DNA from: Pseudarthrobacter sp. IC2-21
Lineage (GTDB): Bacteria; Actinomycetota; Actinomycetes; Actinomycetales; Micrococcaceae
Reading direction: 5' to 3'
DNA: 64,000 bases
NCBI RefSeq assembly: GCF_034048115.1
Contig: NZ_CP139145.1
Location: 2,852,001 to 2,916,000, forward strand
A program made the translations under genes and the position numbers. Under the pieces are notes generated by a model. It did not search any database, was not told the origin of the DNA, and saw only the letters and a program-made list of their open reading frames with translations. The stretch's first letter is position 1, and each line of letters opens with the position of its first letter. Positions 15,786 through 25,146 of the stretch are shown here, piece by piece.

Positions 15786-17471
15786 CTACTTGGCCGTGAT
15801 GTTGTAGTAGAGAATGCCGCCATTCCAGCCGGTCTCGGCCTTCGTAACGTTGTTGCTCCACACGATCGGCCGTGCCTGGTCCCACAGGGGCAGACCCGGG
15901 AGGTCCTGGAAGAGGATTTCCTGTGCCTGGTTGAACTTGGCGTTCGCCTCATCGGTGGTCTTGGCGGCGAGGCCCTCCTTGAGCAGCTTGTCGAACTCGG
16001 GGTTCGAGTACTTCTCGTAGTTGGAGGATGCTCCCGTGGCCCAGACCGGTCCGAGGAAGTTGTACAGCGATGGGTAGTCGCCCTGCCAGCCGGCGCGGCT
16101 CAGGCCGGGGAGCTGCTGGGACTTGCGGAGGTTCAGGACTTCGGCGAACTTGGCGAACGGCTGGATTTCAGCCTGAATGCCGAGGTTGTTCTTGAAGCCG
16201 TTGGCTACAGCGTCGATCCATTCCTTGTTGCCGCCATCAGTGTTGGAGGCAATCTGGAGCGGCTTGGAGCCGTCGTAGGGCTGGATCTTGTCGGCCTGGG
16301 CCCACAGGTCCTTGGCCTTGGCAGCGTCAAACTTAAGGACTTCGCTGCCCTTCAGGTCGGCCTTGAAACCATCGATGACCGGCGGGGCGAACGCCTTGGC
16401 CGGGGTTCGGGTTCCGTTGAAGACCACCTTCGCGATTTCCTCGCGGTTGATGGCGTAGGACAGCGCCTGGCGGCGCAGCTTGCCGGCTTCACCCTGGAAG
16501 TTCGGGTTGTAGCCCGGGATGTTCAGCGTGGAGTCGGTGGCTACGGGCTTGGTGGAGTTGCGGTCCGGGAAGTCCGAGGTGTAGGTCTTCAGCGCGTTGG
16601 AAGGCAGAACGTCGGTGACGTCGAGGTTGTCGGACTGCAGGTCCGTGTATGCGGGGCCCGGATCGGTGTAGAACTTGAAGGTCACGCCGCCGTTCTTGGA
16701 TCCGCGGGGGCCTTCGTAGTCAGCGTTCTTGACGAGCGAGATGGACTGATCGTGGACCCAGGCACCGGCTTTTTCGAGCTTGTACGGTCCGTTGCCAACA
16801 GGGTTCTCGCCGTAGGTCTTGGGGTCGGTCAGGGCTGCCGAGGGCAGCGGGTAGAAGGCCGAGTAACCCAGACGCAGGGACCAGTCAGCTTCAGGCTGGG
16901 CCAGCTTGACCGTGATGGTCGAATCGTCGGTGGCCGTCAGGCCGGACATGGTCTCGGCCTTCGGGGCCGGAGTGGTGGTGGTCTTGCCGTCCGCCGCCTT
17001 TTCCGTGTTTACGGCGGAGACATCCTCATAGCCGGCGATGGACTCGAAGAAGAAGCCGTTGTTCTGCAGGTTCTTGGAGTTCGCTGCGAAGTTCCAGGAG
17101 TCCACAAACGTCTTCGCGGTGATGGCTTCACCGTTGGTGAACTTGTGGCCCTTCTTGACCTTGATGGTCCAGTTCTGGGCGTCACTTGACTCAATGGATT
17201 CTGCCAGGGCGTTAACCGGCTTGCCATCGGCGTCGTAGCTGCGGAGGCCTTCGAAGAGCAGCTCGACGACCCTGCCGCCATAAACTTCGTTCGTGTTGGC
17301 CGGCAGCAGTGGGTTCTGGGGTTCGTTGCTGTAGGCGGTGATGACCTTGTTGGGATCACCGGCAGATTGGCTGGCACCGTCATTGCTGCCGCCTCCAGCG
17401 CCGCAGCCGGTCAGGGCTAAGGCAGCGATCGCCACCATGCCGAGTGCTTTGGAAGTGCGCGTGAAACGCAT
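15786..17471 (-). CDS. peptide ABC transporter substrate-binding lipoprotein (family 5), copy 1
   Basis: A 561-residue SBP_bac_5 protein. The lipoprotein signal is MRFTRTSKALGMVAIAALALTGCGAGG with the lipobox LTGC. The family core is visible: VVELLFEGLRSYDADGKPVNALAESIESSDAQ, WTIKVKKGHKFTNGEAITAKTFVDSW, and LRRQALSYAINREEIAKVVFNGTRTPA. It is tethered to the outer membrane face and delivers substrate to the permeases encoded downstream. A hairpin follows the stop. The presence of a second family-5 protein upstream suggests two substrate specificities for one transporter. Confidence 0.93.
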   Translation of the reverse strand: MRFTRTSKALGMVAIAALALTGCGAGGGSNDGASQSAGDPNKVITAYSNEPQNPLLPANTNEVYGGRVVELLFEGLRSYDADGKPVNALAESIESSDAQNWTIKVKKGHKFTNGEAITAKTFVDSWNFAANSKNLQNNGFFFESIAGYEDVSAVNTEKAADGKTTTTPAPKAETMSGLTATDDSTITVKLAQPEADWSLRLGYSAFYPLPSAALTDPKTYGENPVGNGPYKLEKAGAWVHDQSISLVKNADYEGPRGSKNGGVTFKFYTDPGPAYTDLQSDNLDVTDVLPSNALKTYTSDFPDRNSTKPVATDSTLNIPGYNPNFQGEAGKLRRQALSYAINREEIAKVVFNGTRTPAKAFAPPVIDGFKADLKGSEVLKFDAAKAKDLWAQADKIQPYDGSKPLQIASNTDGGNKEWIDAVANGFKNNLGIQAEIQPFAKFAEVLNLRKSQQLPGLSRAGWQGDYPSLYNFLGPVWATGASSNYEKYSNPEFDKLLKEGLAAKTTDEANAKFNQAQEILFQDLPGLPLWDQARPIVWSNNVTKAETGWNGGILYYNITAK

Positions 17472-17746
17472 TCCGCCTCCTATGAGTTGTGGGAGATGTT
17501 CAGGGGATCGTTTGCTCCCCGGCAGGCCGGCCCCAGATTTAAACTGTGACGCAGCCCATGTACGAGTAGCCTAACCGCACAAAGTCCAAATACTGGTACA
17601 CCGTTGCCAAACCGTAATCAGTTAATCGCCGATAACTAGCCTGCACCCGGAAGTTGCGCAAGTCACATGCTACTCGTTGGTAGGACCGACGGCGAAATCG
17701 GCTGTGCATGCCGGGTCCGTCCGGACTTGGGCACGCCTGGGCAGGA

Positions 17747-19504
17747 CTATTTCAGGCGCCAGTCCCACACGTTCCACCAGACGCCCAGCGGGCCGGAGCT
17801 GGGCACAATGCCGGTGACACGGTTGCTGTAGGCGACCATTCCGGTGGTTTGGTAAAGCGGCAGGCCATAGGCATTTTGCCAGATCCGTTTGTCCACGTTG
17901 GCCAGGAGTTCGTCCTGTTTTGCCAGGTCCGTGGTGGCAGCCAGTTCCTCCATGGTTTTGTCCGCATCAGCGTCGGAGAACCCGGTGAAGTTGCTGCCTG
18001 CGCCGGTCTTGAAGATCTGGGGGACGCGGCTGACACCGACGCCGGGTCCGATCCACCCCAGGATGGCGGCGTCGTACGCCCCCTTGCTCAGGGCGGCCAC
18101 CCAATCAGAACTTCCGAGGCCGGCGTCTTCGACGGTGAACCCGGCAGCCCTGGCCGAATCTCGAATCAGGGCAAAGGCCCGTGCACGGTTGGGATTGTCC
18201 TTGTTGTACAGGACCCGGATTGTCGGGGCCGCCCCGCGGAGCTGCGCGGCCGCGCCCTGGATATCCACTTTTGCGTAGTCAGCGGATCCGTTGTTCTTGA
18301 CAGTGTCGGCGTACTTGGGATGGTCCGGAAGGAACACGTGCGAATCCAGCGGCTTGGCATCATCCACCGGGCCGCCCACCACGCCTTTGACGATTTCCTG
18401 CCGCGGAACGGTCTTGAGGAACGCCTCACGGACACTCTTCTCCGCGAACGGGCCGGAGAACTTCAGATCGAGATGGTCATAGCCGGACTGGTTGTACCTC
18501 TCCACCGTGTTTCCCTGGGCGGCCAGCCCATCGAAGAGTCCTTCGGTCCCGGCAGTGGGCTGTGGGGCAATGATGTCTGCCTGGCCGGCGCGGAGGGCCG
18601 CGGCGGCGGCACGGGCAGCCCCGGTAAAGCGCACGGTGATCTCATCCAGGTAAGGTTCAGCACCCCAGACGTAGTCCTTGTTCCGCACCAGAGTGACAGA
18701 GGTGTCCGGAACCATGTCCCGGACAATGTACGGGCCGCTGGAGAGGTACATCGCGGGGTCAGGGGGCAGCGCCTTGGTGTCGAAGCCGGTGTTCCAGAAA
18801 TCGCTGACACGCTTAAGCCGGGTGTTCACCGCGGGGCGGTCGGTGTCTCCGCGGGGCGAGTCCTTGAGCAGCGCGATGAGGTCGCCTTCGTCGTTCAGGC
18901 CGCTCTTGGCGGCGACCACGTGGGCCGGGAGGCCGACGTCGAACGCCACCTCCCAGTCCGCGTACGGCGACAGGTACTCGAGGGTGATCGAACGGCCGTC
19001 GCTGCCGATCTCCGGGAATGCGGTGCCCGCCAGGCCGGTCCTGTCAGCAGCGGCGGAGAAGTAGGTGGTGCCGGTCCCTGCCTTCGCGTCGTCGAAGTAG
19101 CCTGAGTCCGCGACCCACGCCAGCAGGAGGTCACCGGCATCTATGGGGTCGCCGTCGGACCATTTCACACCCTCGTTGACGGTGTATTTGACCTTTAGCG
19201 GCCTGTCGGACACCTTCTCGTAGCGGCCGAACTTCTCGTTGCGGACCACCTTTTCGTTGTTGTCCACGTAGTAGAACCCGGAGTGGGTGATCTGGCCGAC
19301 CTTGGTGTTGATGTCGGTATTGCCTGCGGCACTGAACGGGTTGAAGGACGTGAACGCGTTCACCTCGGCCACCGTGACGCTGCCGCCGCGTTTGGTCTCT
19401 CCCACGACCACGGGCGGGGCTCCCCCGGAGGCGGAACATCCTGAGATGACCAGCACCGCGGCAACGGCCCCCGTTATGACCTGCATCAAACGCCTCAGCG
19501 GCAT
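17747..19504 (-). CDS. peptide ABC transporter substrate-binding lipoprotein (family 5), copy 2
   Basis: A 585-residue SBP_bac_5 protein with lipoprotein signal MPLRRLMQVITGAVAAVLVISGCSASGG (lipobox ISGC). Family features include VAEVNAFTSFNPFSAAGNTDINTKVGQITHSGFYYVDNNEK in sequence order, VKYTVNEGVKWSDGDPIDAGDLLLAW, and SVREAFLKTVPRQEIVKGVVGG. It diverges substantially from copy 1, so it is an ancient paralogue rather than a recent duplicate. It lies 275 bp upstream of copy 1 on the same strand; that gap may hold a separate promoter. The substrate is unknown. Confidence 0.92.
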   Translation of the reverse strand: MPLRRLMQVITGAVAAVLVISGCSASGGAPPVVVGETKRGGSVTVAEVNAFTSFNPFSAAGNTDINTKVGQITHSGFYYVDNNEKVVRNEKFGRYEKVSDRPLKVKYTVNEGVKWSDGDPIDAGDLLLAWVADSGYFDDAKAGTGTTYFSAAADRTGLAGTAFPEIGSDGRSITLEYLSPYADWEVAFDVGLPAHVVAAKSGLNDEGDLIALLKDSPRGDTDRPAVNTRLKRVSDFWNTGFDTKALPPDPAMYLSSGPYIVRDMVPDTSVTLVRNKDYVWGAEPYLDEITVRFTGAARAAAAALRAGQADIIAPQPTAGTEGLFDGLAAQGNTVERYNQSGYDHLDLKFSGPFAEKSVREAFLKTVPRQEIVKGVVGGPVDDAKPLDSHVFLPDHPKYADTVKNNGSADYAKVDIQGAAAQLRGAAPTIRVLYNKDNPNRARAFALIRDSARAAGFTVEDAGLGSSDWVAALSKGAYDAAILGWIGPGVGVSRVPQIFKTGAGSNFTGFSDADADKTMEELAATTDLAKQDELLANVDKRIWQNAYGLPLYQTTGMVAYSNRVTGIVPSSGPLGVWWNVWDWRLK

Positions 19505-19676
19505 GCCGCCTCCTTTGCCAGTTCCGGACGTTGAAGCGGAACGTATTTTCTTGCCACACGCCGTAAGTCACTTTGTTTTCATTGAATTCTAACGGTTCCG
19601 GGAGCCCGCCCAGGAGCGGGTCTGCCGCCCCGCATATGATGAGGATGAGTCCCCCTGCCGATCCCGAAGGACGCCC

Positions 19677-20717
19677 ATGCCCCAGTCTTCACACCCGCTG
19701 CGCAAGCTTGGTTTCCTGACGATCGGGCTTTTCGATCCGGCGAACCCGGCCGCGGGCCACGAATCCACGTTGCAGGTCATCGAACTGGGTGAGCGGCTCG
19801 GGTTCGACAGCGCCTGGCTGCGCCACCGCCACCTGCAATTCGGCATCTCCTCCCCCATTGCCGTCATGGCTGCGGCGAGCCAGCGCACCTCCCGGATCGA
19901 GCTTGGAACTGCAGTAACCCCGATGGGGTGGGAAAACCCCTTGCGGCTGGCGGAGGACCTGGCCACCGTGGACCTGCTCGCCCGCGGACGAATCAATCCG
20001 GGTCTGAGCGTGGGTGAACCCATGCACTTCGAGACGGTGAAGCACGAACTGTATCCCCATACCGCCGATCTGGAGGACTTCAGCTATGCGCGGGTGGAGC
20101 GGCTGGCGCGTTTGATTGCCGGTGAACCGGTCCGGGAATTCTCCGGCAAACAGGGTGTTGTCGAGGAGTTCTCCAACCGTATGGAACCGCACTCCGCCGG
20201 CCTGCGTGAACGGCTCTGGTATGGGGCGGCAAGCAGGAAATCGGCAGTGTGGGCCGGGGCCAACGGCTTCAATCTGCTCTCCAGCAGCGTGATTTTCCCC
20301 GAACCGGATGAGGAGCCGGCCTTTGCCCGAATCCAGCAGTCCCAGATCCGTGCGTACCGTGAAGCCGCCGCCGCGTCAGCGCAGCCGCATGGCCCGGCCC
20401 GGGTCTCGCAAGGCCTGGTGGTGATCCCCACTGATTCGGCCTCGCCGGGGCAGCGCGAAAAATACCAGCGCTACGTCGGGGAGCGGACGCCCCGGACCCT
20501 GACGCCCCAGGGGCCACGAGGGATGCTGTTTGCCGCCGACCTTCTGGGGACCAGTGATCAGATCGCCGAGCAGCTATACGCACACGAGGGATTCCAGGAG
20601 GTCGACGAGGTGGCCTTCGCGCTGCCTTTCAGCTTCGACCACGAGGACTATGTCCAGATCCTTACCGACATCGCCACCACCTTGGGCCCCGCCCTGGGGT
20701 GGTCCCCGACTGTGTAG
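19677..20717 (+). CDS. LLM-class flavin-dependent oxidoreductase
   Basis: A 346-residue luciferase-like (bacterial luciferase fold) enzyme. The N-terminus KLGFLTIGLFDPANPAAGHESTLQVIELGERLGFDSAWLRHRHLQFGISSPIAVMAAASQRT shows the usual first strands of the TIM barrel. Later segments are RIELGTAVTPMGWENPLRLAEDLATVDLLARGRINPGLSVGEP. Many homologues oxidise small organics with FMNH2 or F420H2. No flavin reductase is adjacent, so the cofactor and substrate are open. It is divergent from the peptide-binding protein gene. Confidence 0.85.
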   Translation: MPQSSHPLRKLGFLTIGLFDPANPAAGHESTLQVIELGERLGFDSAWLRHRHLQFGISSPIAVMAAASQRTSRIELGTAVTPMGWENPLRLAEDLATVDLLARGRINPGLSVGEPMHFETVKHELYPHTADLEDFSYARVERLARLIAGEPVREFSGKQGVVEEFSNRMEPHSAGLRERLWYGAASRKSAVWAGANGFNLLSSSVIFPEPDEEPAFARIQQSQIRAYREAAAASAQPHGPARVSQGLVVIPTDSASPGQREKYQRYVGERTPRTLTPQGPRGMLFAADLLGTSDQIAEQLYAHEGFQEVDEVAFALPFSFDHEDYVQILTDIATTLGPALGWSPTV

Positions 20718-20773
20718 GCGTTGCCCGACTGCCCGCGGCCGCTGCAAGCCCCGTGAAGAGGCCATGGAGAGCA

Positions 20774-21124
20774 TCATCCGATCAGGTAGACCATGCCGCG
20801 TCCCTCAGCAGCAAGGTTCGCCATAAAGGTTCGCGCTTGCCGAAGGTAGCTCACGACAAAGTCGAACTCACCATCAAGGTCGCTACCGACGAAATGCGAT
20901 TCCCGCCAGCGCAGCTCCAAATCCTCGTCGGTGAAATTTTCCAGGTCACTGGCGACAGCCACCACCTCGGGTGGGGTGAATGTCCGAACCCAAGGCTGCC
21001 AGCCCATGTCGTTCATGACCACTGCGCCTTGGAACATCCGATAGGCAGGGCGGGCGATCACGTCTGGTTCCGCTGGTGCAGTGAGGCACTGCAAATGCCG
21101 CCATGCTTTGTCGAGGTACAGCAT
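20774..21124 (-). CDS. DUF1877-like protein, probably lacking its N-terminus
   Basis: A 116-residue frame. MLYLDKAWRHLQCLTAP matches the middle of DUF1877 (YfbM-type) proteins, where LDKxWxxLxxLLTG occurs about 45 residues in. The end (DLDGEFDFVVSYLRQARTFMANLAAEGRGMVYLIG) matches their C-terminus. Full-length members are ~160-170 residues, so about 45 N-terminal residues are missing. The frame upstream is open for a while but runs into the neighbouring SDR gene without family-like sequence. It may be a 5'-truncated remnant or a short variant starting at ATG 21124. Base composition here is a little lower in GC than the flanks. Confidence 0.55.
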   Translation of the reverse strand: MLYLDKAWRHLQCLTAPAEPDVIARPAYRMFQGAVVMNDMGWQPWVRTFTPPEVVAVASDLENFTDEDLELRWRESHFVGSDLDGEFDFVVSYLRQARTFMANLAAEGRGMVYLIG

Positions 21125-21144
21125 GGCCCTACGGCGGGCTGAGC

Positions 21145-21798
21145 CTAGAAGGCGGTGCTGGGTAGATCCTTCTCGCCATCGACGATCGCGGTGATAATCC
21201 GGGCTGCAACCACGTCCGGATCAAGCCCCGCTCCGAATCGCGGCGCTGACCCGGCGATTGGATGCTCGGAGAGCGCGGTACGAGTGTGACCTGGGCGGGC
21301 GTCCAGGATTCGGATGCCTGCGCGGCGATACTCGCGTGCCGCTGCGGCGACGAAGGACGCAAGCCCAGCCTTCGACGCCGAGTAGGCCGCCAGACCAGCC
21401 ACGGGTGCCTCGGCAACGACGCCGCTCAGTGTGACCACAAAAGGCTCCCGGCCCTCACGTGCCGAGGCCGCGAGGTAGGGCTGGCTCTGGGTAATGAGCT
21501 GGATCGGACTGATGGTGTTCACAGCGAAAAGTTCGTCCACCGTGGCGGGTTCAAGGTCATATGCGGCGCCGAAGGCGACGACCCCGGACGCAACCACTAG
21601 CCCGTCGAGACGTCCGTACTGCGCATTTGTGCCATCCAGCACCTCCTGGATCACCGAGGGTTCGCGCAGATCGTACCCAGCAGACTTTGACGACCGGGCG
21701 ACGATAGCGCCGGCACTCTCCAGCTGAGCGGCTATGCGCGAACCGAGTCCGCCAGTGGCGCCGACCACCAGAACAACCGCACCCTGAAGAGTCGTCAT
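21145..21798 (-). CDS. short-chain dehydrogenase/reductase
   Basis: A 217-residue classical SDR. The cofactor motif is [23 protein letters not shown]. The NNAG-equivalent is [10 protein letters not shown], and the catalytic set has Ser in [13 protein letters not shown] and YSASK (Tyr and Lys). The PG-motif [14 protein letters not shown] follows. It lacks the longer C-terminal substrate loop of many SDRs, which explains the short length. The stop lies 20 bp before the DUF1877-like frame. The substrate is unknown; the neighbourhood looks like an accessory patch inserted between housekeeping genes. Confidence 0.85.
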   Translation of the reverse strand: MTTLQGAVVLVVGATGGLGSRIAAQLESAGAIVARSSKSAGYDLREPSVIQEVLDGTNAQYGRLDGLVVASGVVAFGAAYDLEPATVDELFAVNTISPIQLITQSQPYLAASAREGREPFVVTLSGVVAEAPVAGLAAYSASKAGLASFVAAAAREYRRAGIRILDARPGHTRTALSEHPIAGSAPRFGAGLDPDVVAARIITAIVDGEKDLPSTAF

Positions 21799-21902
21799 GG
21801 GTAGATCCTAGGTCACGCGCTGCAGGCAACCCCGCGCGGCTCGGTTTCCAGAGGCTGGACGGATGCGGTACTCCCCACGCAACGAAGCGCTATCGTGGGC
21901 CC

Positions 21903-22487
21903 ATGGCCAAAATTCAAGGACTCAAGGACCTGCTGACTGCGCTGAATGCCGGGGAGACGATCCCCGGCGGTTCGCCGCACCACGAGGCCATGCTGGCCGC
22001 GAGTCAGGTGTCGCTGCGCGTCACCGCCACTCTCAATGGGCGCTACAACTCCCCCGCTGAAGTAAGGACCCTGATGAGTGAACTGATCGGGAGCCAAGTC
22101 CCCGATTCCTTGCAACTCTTCCCACCGTTCAGCGCTGACTTTGGCAAGAACATTAGTTTCGGTGAGGATGTGTTCGTCAACAGCGGCTGCCGGTTCCAGG
22201 ACCAAGGCGGCATCGACATCGGCGACGGATCCCTCATCGGCCACAACGCCGTGATCACAACGTTGAACCATGACATGTTGCCGAGCAGGCGGGCCGATAT
22301 GCACCCGGCCCGCGTTGTAATCGGCCGGGGCGTGTGGTTTGGGGCCAACGTGACAGTATTGCCGGGCGTGAGCATTGGCGATGGGGCAGTCGTCGGCGCG
22401 GGTGCGGTCGTCACCAAGGACGTCCCAGCCGGGGCAGTGGTCGTCGGCGTGCCAGCGAAGCAGGTCGGCACGGTGCCGGAGGGATGA
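21903..22487 (+). CDS. maltose/galactoside O-acetyltransferase-like enzyme
   Basis: A 194-residue left-handed beta-helix acetyltransferase (LbH_MAT_GAT). The helix starts at [34 protein letters not shown] and ends in [43 protein letters not shown]. The catalytic His is in TLNHD. It acetylates a sugar or other small acceptor with acetyl-CoA. The N-terminal maltose-acetyltransferase helix region is divergent ([26 protein letters not shown]). It is divergent from the SDR gene with 104 bp between them. Confidence 0.87.
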   Translation: MAKIQGLKDLLTALNAGETIPGGSPHHEAMLAASQVSLRVTATLNGRYNSPAEVRTLMSELIGSQVPDSLQLFPPFSADFGKNISFGEDVFVNSGCRFQDQGGIDIGDGSLIGHNAVITTLNHDMLPSRRADMHPARVVIGRGVWFGANVTVLPGVSIGDGAVVGAGAVVTKDVPAGAVVVGVPAKQVGTVPEG

Positions 22488-22527
22488 TTCCGTGCACTGG
22501 GCCGGGACGATTACGCAGACATAAACG

Positions 22528-22563
22528 ACGCAGCTCAGTCGACTTCAAATGACTGAGCTGCGT
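22528..22563. terminator. bidirectional hairpin terminator
   Basis: ACGCAGCTCAGTC (22528-22540) and GACTGAGCTGCGT (22551-22563) are perfect inverted 13-mers with a 10-nt loop. TTGTTG follows on the plus strand. It lies between the convergent acetyltransferase and ychF. Confidence 0.85.
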
Positions 22564-22586
22564 TGTTGTACTGCCAAAGCGAAGCG

Positions 22587-23672
22587 TTAGACGTTAAACC
22601 GGAACTCCACCACGTCGCCGTCGGCCATCACGTACTCTTTGCCTTCGATCCGGACCTTGCCGCGGGACTTGGCTTCGGCCATGGACCCGGCCTCGATGAG
22701 GTCATCGAACGAAACCACTTCAGCCTTGATGAAACCGCGCTGGAAGTCGGAATGGATCACGCCGGCTGCCTGCGGGGCCGTATCACCCTGGTGGATGGTC
22801 CAGGCCCGGGTTTCCTTGGGGCCAGCCGTCAGGTAGGTCTGCAGGCCGAGGGTGTGGAAGCCGACGCGGGCCAGCTGGTCCAGGCCGGACTCATCCTGCC
22901 CGTTCATCTCCAGCATCTCGCGGGCCTCTTCTTCGTCCAGCTCCACGAGGTCGGACTCGAGCTTGGCGTCGAGGAAAATTGCGTCCGCCGGTGCAACCAG
23001 GGAGCGGAGCTCGTCCTGCTTTTCCGGGCTGCCCAGGATGCCTTCGTCTGCGTTGAAGACGTAGATGAAGGGCTTGGCGGTCAGGAGGCTGAGCTCCTTC
23101 AGGTGCTCCATCTCCAGTTTGTCGCTGGTGATCGAGGAGAAGATGGTGTCCCCGCGTTCCAGGACCGCCTGGGCCGCCTTGATGGCTGCGAGCTCGGCTG
23201 CGTCCCGCTTCTTGATCTTGACTTCTTTTTCGATCCGCGGAATGGCGTTTTCGATCGTCTGAAGGTCAGCCAGGATCAGCTCCGTGTTGATGGTCTCCAT
23301 GTCCGAGCGGGGATCCACCTTGCCGTCCACGTGGATGACATCCGGGTCATCGAACACGCGGACCACCTGGGCGATTGCCTCCGCCTCGCGGATGTTGGCC
23401 AGGAACTTGTTGCCCAGGCCTTCGCCCTCGGACGCGCCCTTGACAATACCGGCAATGTCCACGAAGGACACCGGCGCGGGCAGCAGCCGCTGGGAGCCGA
23501 AGATCTCCGCGAGCTGCTTGAGCCGGGGATCCGGCAGGTTCACGACGCCCACGTTCGGTTCGATGGTGGCGAACGGATAGTTCGCCGCCAGCACCTGGTT
23601 GCGGGTCAGTGCGTTGAAAAGGGTTGATTTGCCGACGTTGGGCAGTCCGACGATGCCAATAGTAAGAGCCAC
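22587..23672 (-). CDS. ychF: redox-regulated ribosome-binding ATPase YchF
   Basis: A 361-residue Obg-family P-loop ATPase. GTG 23672 gives the standard N-terminus [22 protein letters not shown]. Other motifs are [45 protein letters not shown] sequence (here REAEAI), and NADE in the NKxD position, typical of the ATP-preferring YchF. The TGS domain forms the end ([38 protein letters not shown]). It is widely conserved and affects stress responses through ribosome binding. A longer upstream open frame is not conserved-looking. Confidence 0.95.
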   Translation of the reverse strand: MALTIGIVGLPNVGKSTLFNALTRNQVLAANYPFATIEPNVGVVNLPDPRLKQLAEIFGSQRLLPAPVSFVDIAGIVKGASEGEGLGNKFLANIREAEAIAQVVRVFDDPDVIHVDGKVDPRSDMETINTELILADLQTIENAIPRIEKEVKIKKRDAAELAAIKAAQAVLERGDTIFSSITSDKLEMEHLKELSLLTAKPFIYVFNADEGILGSPEKQDELRSLVAPADAIFLDAKLESDLVELDEEEAREMLEMNGQDESGLDQLARVGFHTLGLQTYLTAGPKETRAWTIHQGDTAPQAAGVIHSDFQRGFIKAEVVSFDDLIEAGSMAEAKSRGKVRIEGKEYVMADGDVVEFRFNV

Positions 23673-23801
23673 GAGTATTGATTCTACCGGTTGCGGCACA
23701 CCTCGGCCCCGGCAGGGCCGAACGCGCCGGGGACCGGCGCGGACTGCGAGCGGAATACGTCGCTTCCGGAAAATGTCAGAGGGCCATGCCACAGTGAGGC
23801 T

Positions 23802-25031
23802 ATGGATGCTTTAGCCGTGATTCTTGCCCTGTTGATGCTGTTACTCGGTGCCGTTGCCGGCGCCGTTGGTGCCTACCTGCTCCTGCGTCGGCGTACGCAG
23901 GCGCTGGAAGAAGACTTCGACGCCGTCTCCGCGCGCCTTTCCGAGGTCAACGCGCAGTTCGCAGCGGCCGACGCCGAGCGGCGGCTTCTGAGCGTACAGA
24001 ACCGTGAGCTGGGTGAGTCCCGCAGCCAGGACGGCAACGTCCTCCGTGCGCTGGCCCCGGTGGCCGAAAAGCTGACGGCCGTGCAGCAGCAGGTGGCTCT
24101 CCTGGAGCGGGACCGCCTCGAACAGTACGGCCAGCTGGCTCAGCAGCTGCAGGAGGCCCGGCTGTCCGATGCCCAGTTGATCCGTTCCACGCATGCCCTC
24201 GAGTCGGCGCTCCGTTCCAACAGTGCCCGCGGCCAGTGGGGCGAAGTGCAGCTTCGCCGTGTGGTGGAGGCCTCGGGGATGCTCAAGCACGTCGACTTCC
24301 TGGAGCAGGTGCACAGCGCAGGGGGCGACTCGACCATCAGGCCGGACCTTGTGGTGCAGCTTCCAGGCGAAAAGCAGCTTGTGGTGGACGCCAAGGTGCC
24401 GCTGTCCTCATATCTTGAAGCGCAGGAGCTGGGGTCCGGATCCGCTTTGGAGCCGTCCGCGGCCAACGCCCGCGGAACCCAGGGTACCGTTTCCCAGCAG
24501 GCGCTGCTCGCCGCCCATGCCAAGGCCCTGCGGGCCCACGTGGACGCGCTCAGCAGCAAAAAGTACTGGGACATCCCCGGCAACTCCCCCGAGCTGGTGA
24601 TCTGCTTCCTGCCGGCGGAATCGATTCTGGCGGCAGCGCTCACCGCGGACGCAACGCTCCTGGACCATGCCTTGTCCCGGAACGTGGTGCTCGCCTCACC
24701 AAGCACGCTTTTGGCCGTGCTGAAATCGGTGGCCTTCACCTGGCGCCAGGATGTGCTGACGGACAACGCCCGCGAACTTTTCGATCTTGCCCGCCAGCTC
24801 TACGAACGCATGGGAACCCTGGGCGACAACGTCGGAAAGCTCGGATCCTCACTGAAGTCTTCCGTGGACCGCTATAACTCCCTGATCGGCACCCTGGAGG
24901 CCCGCATCCTGCCCACGGCACGGAAACTCAATGCGATGGATGAGTCAGGGCTGCTGACGCCACCGGCGTTGGAGGTCACGCCACGGTCGCTGTCCGCCCC
25001 GGAACTTCAGCAGGATGACGAGGCAGCCTAA
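23802..25031 (+). CDS. rmuC: DNA recombination protein RmuC
   Basis: A 409-residue RmuC protein. An N-terminal membrane segment (MDALAVILALLMLLLGAVAGAVGAYLLLRRR) is followed by a coiled coil (~35-140, rich in Gln/Glu/Leu). The nuclease-like domain follows: GQWGEVQLRRVVEASGMLKHVDF, VVDAKVPLSSYLEA, YWDIPGNSPELVICFLPAE and VAFTWRQDVLTDNARELFDLARQLYERMGTLGDN. The proposed role is limiting inversions at short repeats. It is divergent from ychF. ATG 23802 is chosen because it starts directly before the membrane segment. Confidence 0.93.
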   Translation: MDALAVILALLMLLLGAVAGAVGAYLLLRRRTQALEEDFDAVSARLSEVNAQFAAADAERRLLSVQNRELGESRSQDGNVLRALAPVAEKLTAVQQQVALLERDRLEQYGQLAQQLQEARLSDAQLIRSTHALESALRSNSARGQWGEVQLRRVVEASGMLKHVDFLEQVHSAGGDSTIRPDLVVQLPGEKQLVVDAKVPLSSYLEAQELGSGSALEPSAANARGTQGTVSQQALLAAHAKALRAHVDALSSKKYWDIPGNSPELVICFLPAESILAAALTADATLLDHALSRNVVLASPSTLLAVLKSVAFTWRQDVLTDNARELFDLARQLYERMGTLGDNVGKLGSSLKSSVDRYNSLIGTLEARILPTARKLNAMDESGLLTPPALEVTPRSLSAPELQQDDEAA

Positions 25032-25047
25032 AAACAGAAGCCGGAGT

Positions 25048-25099
25048 ACGGCAGCCAGGCTTGGCCTCCCGATTACCGGAGGGCAAACATGGCTGCCGT
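25048..25099. terminator. bidirectional hairpin between rmuC and ispH
   Basis: ACGGCAGCCA (25048-25057) pairs with TGGCTGCCGT (25090-25099). An inner stem of TTGGCCTCC with GGAGGGCAA (one mismatch) extends it. The position between convergent gene ends fits a shared terminator. Confidence 0.7.
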
Positions 25100-25146
25100 C
25101 AGTTGCGGGATGCCAGTCGCGAATGGGCTATCAGGTGGTGCGGATG

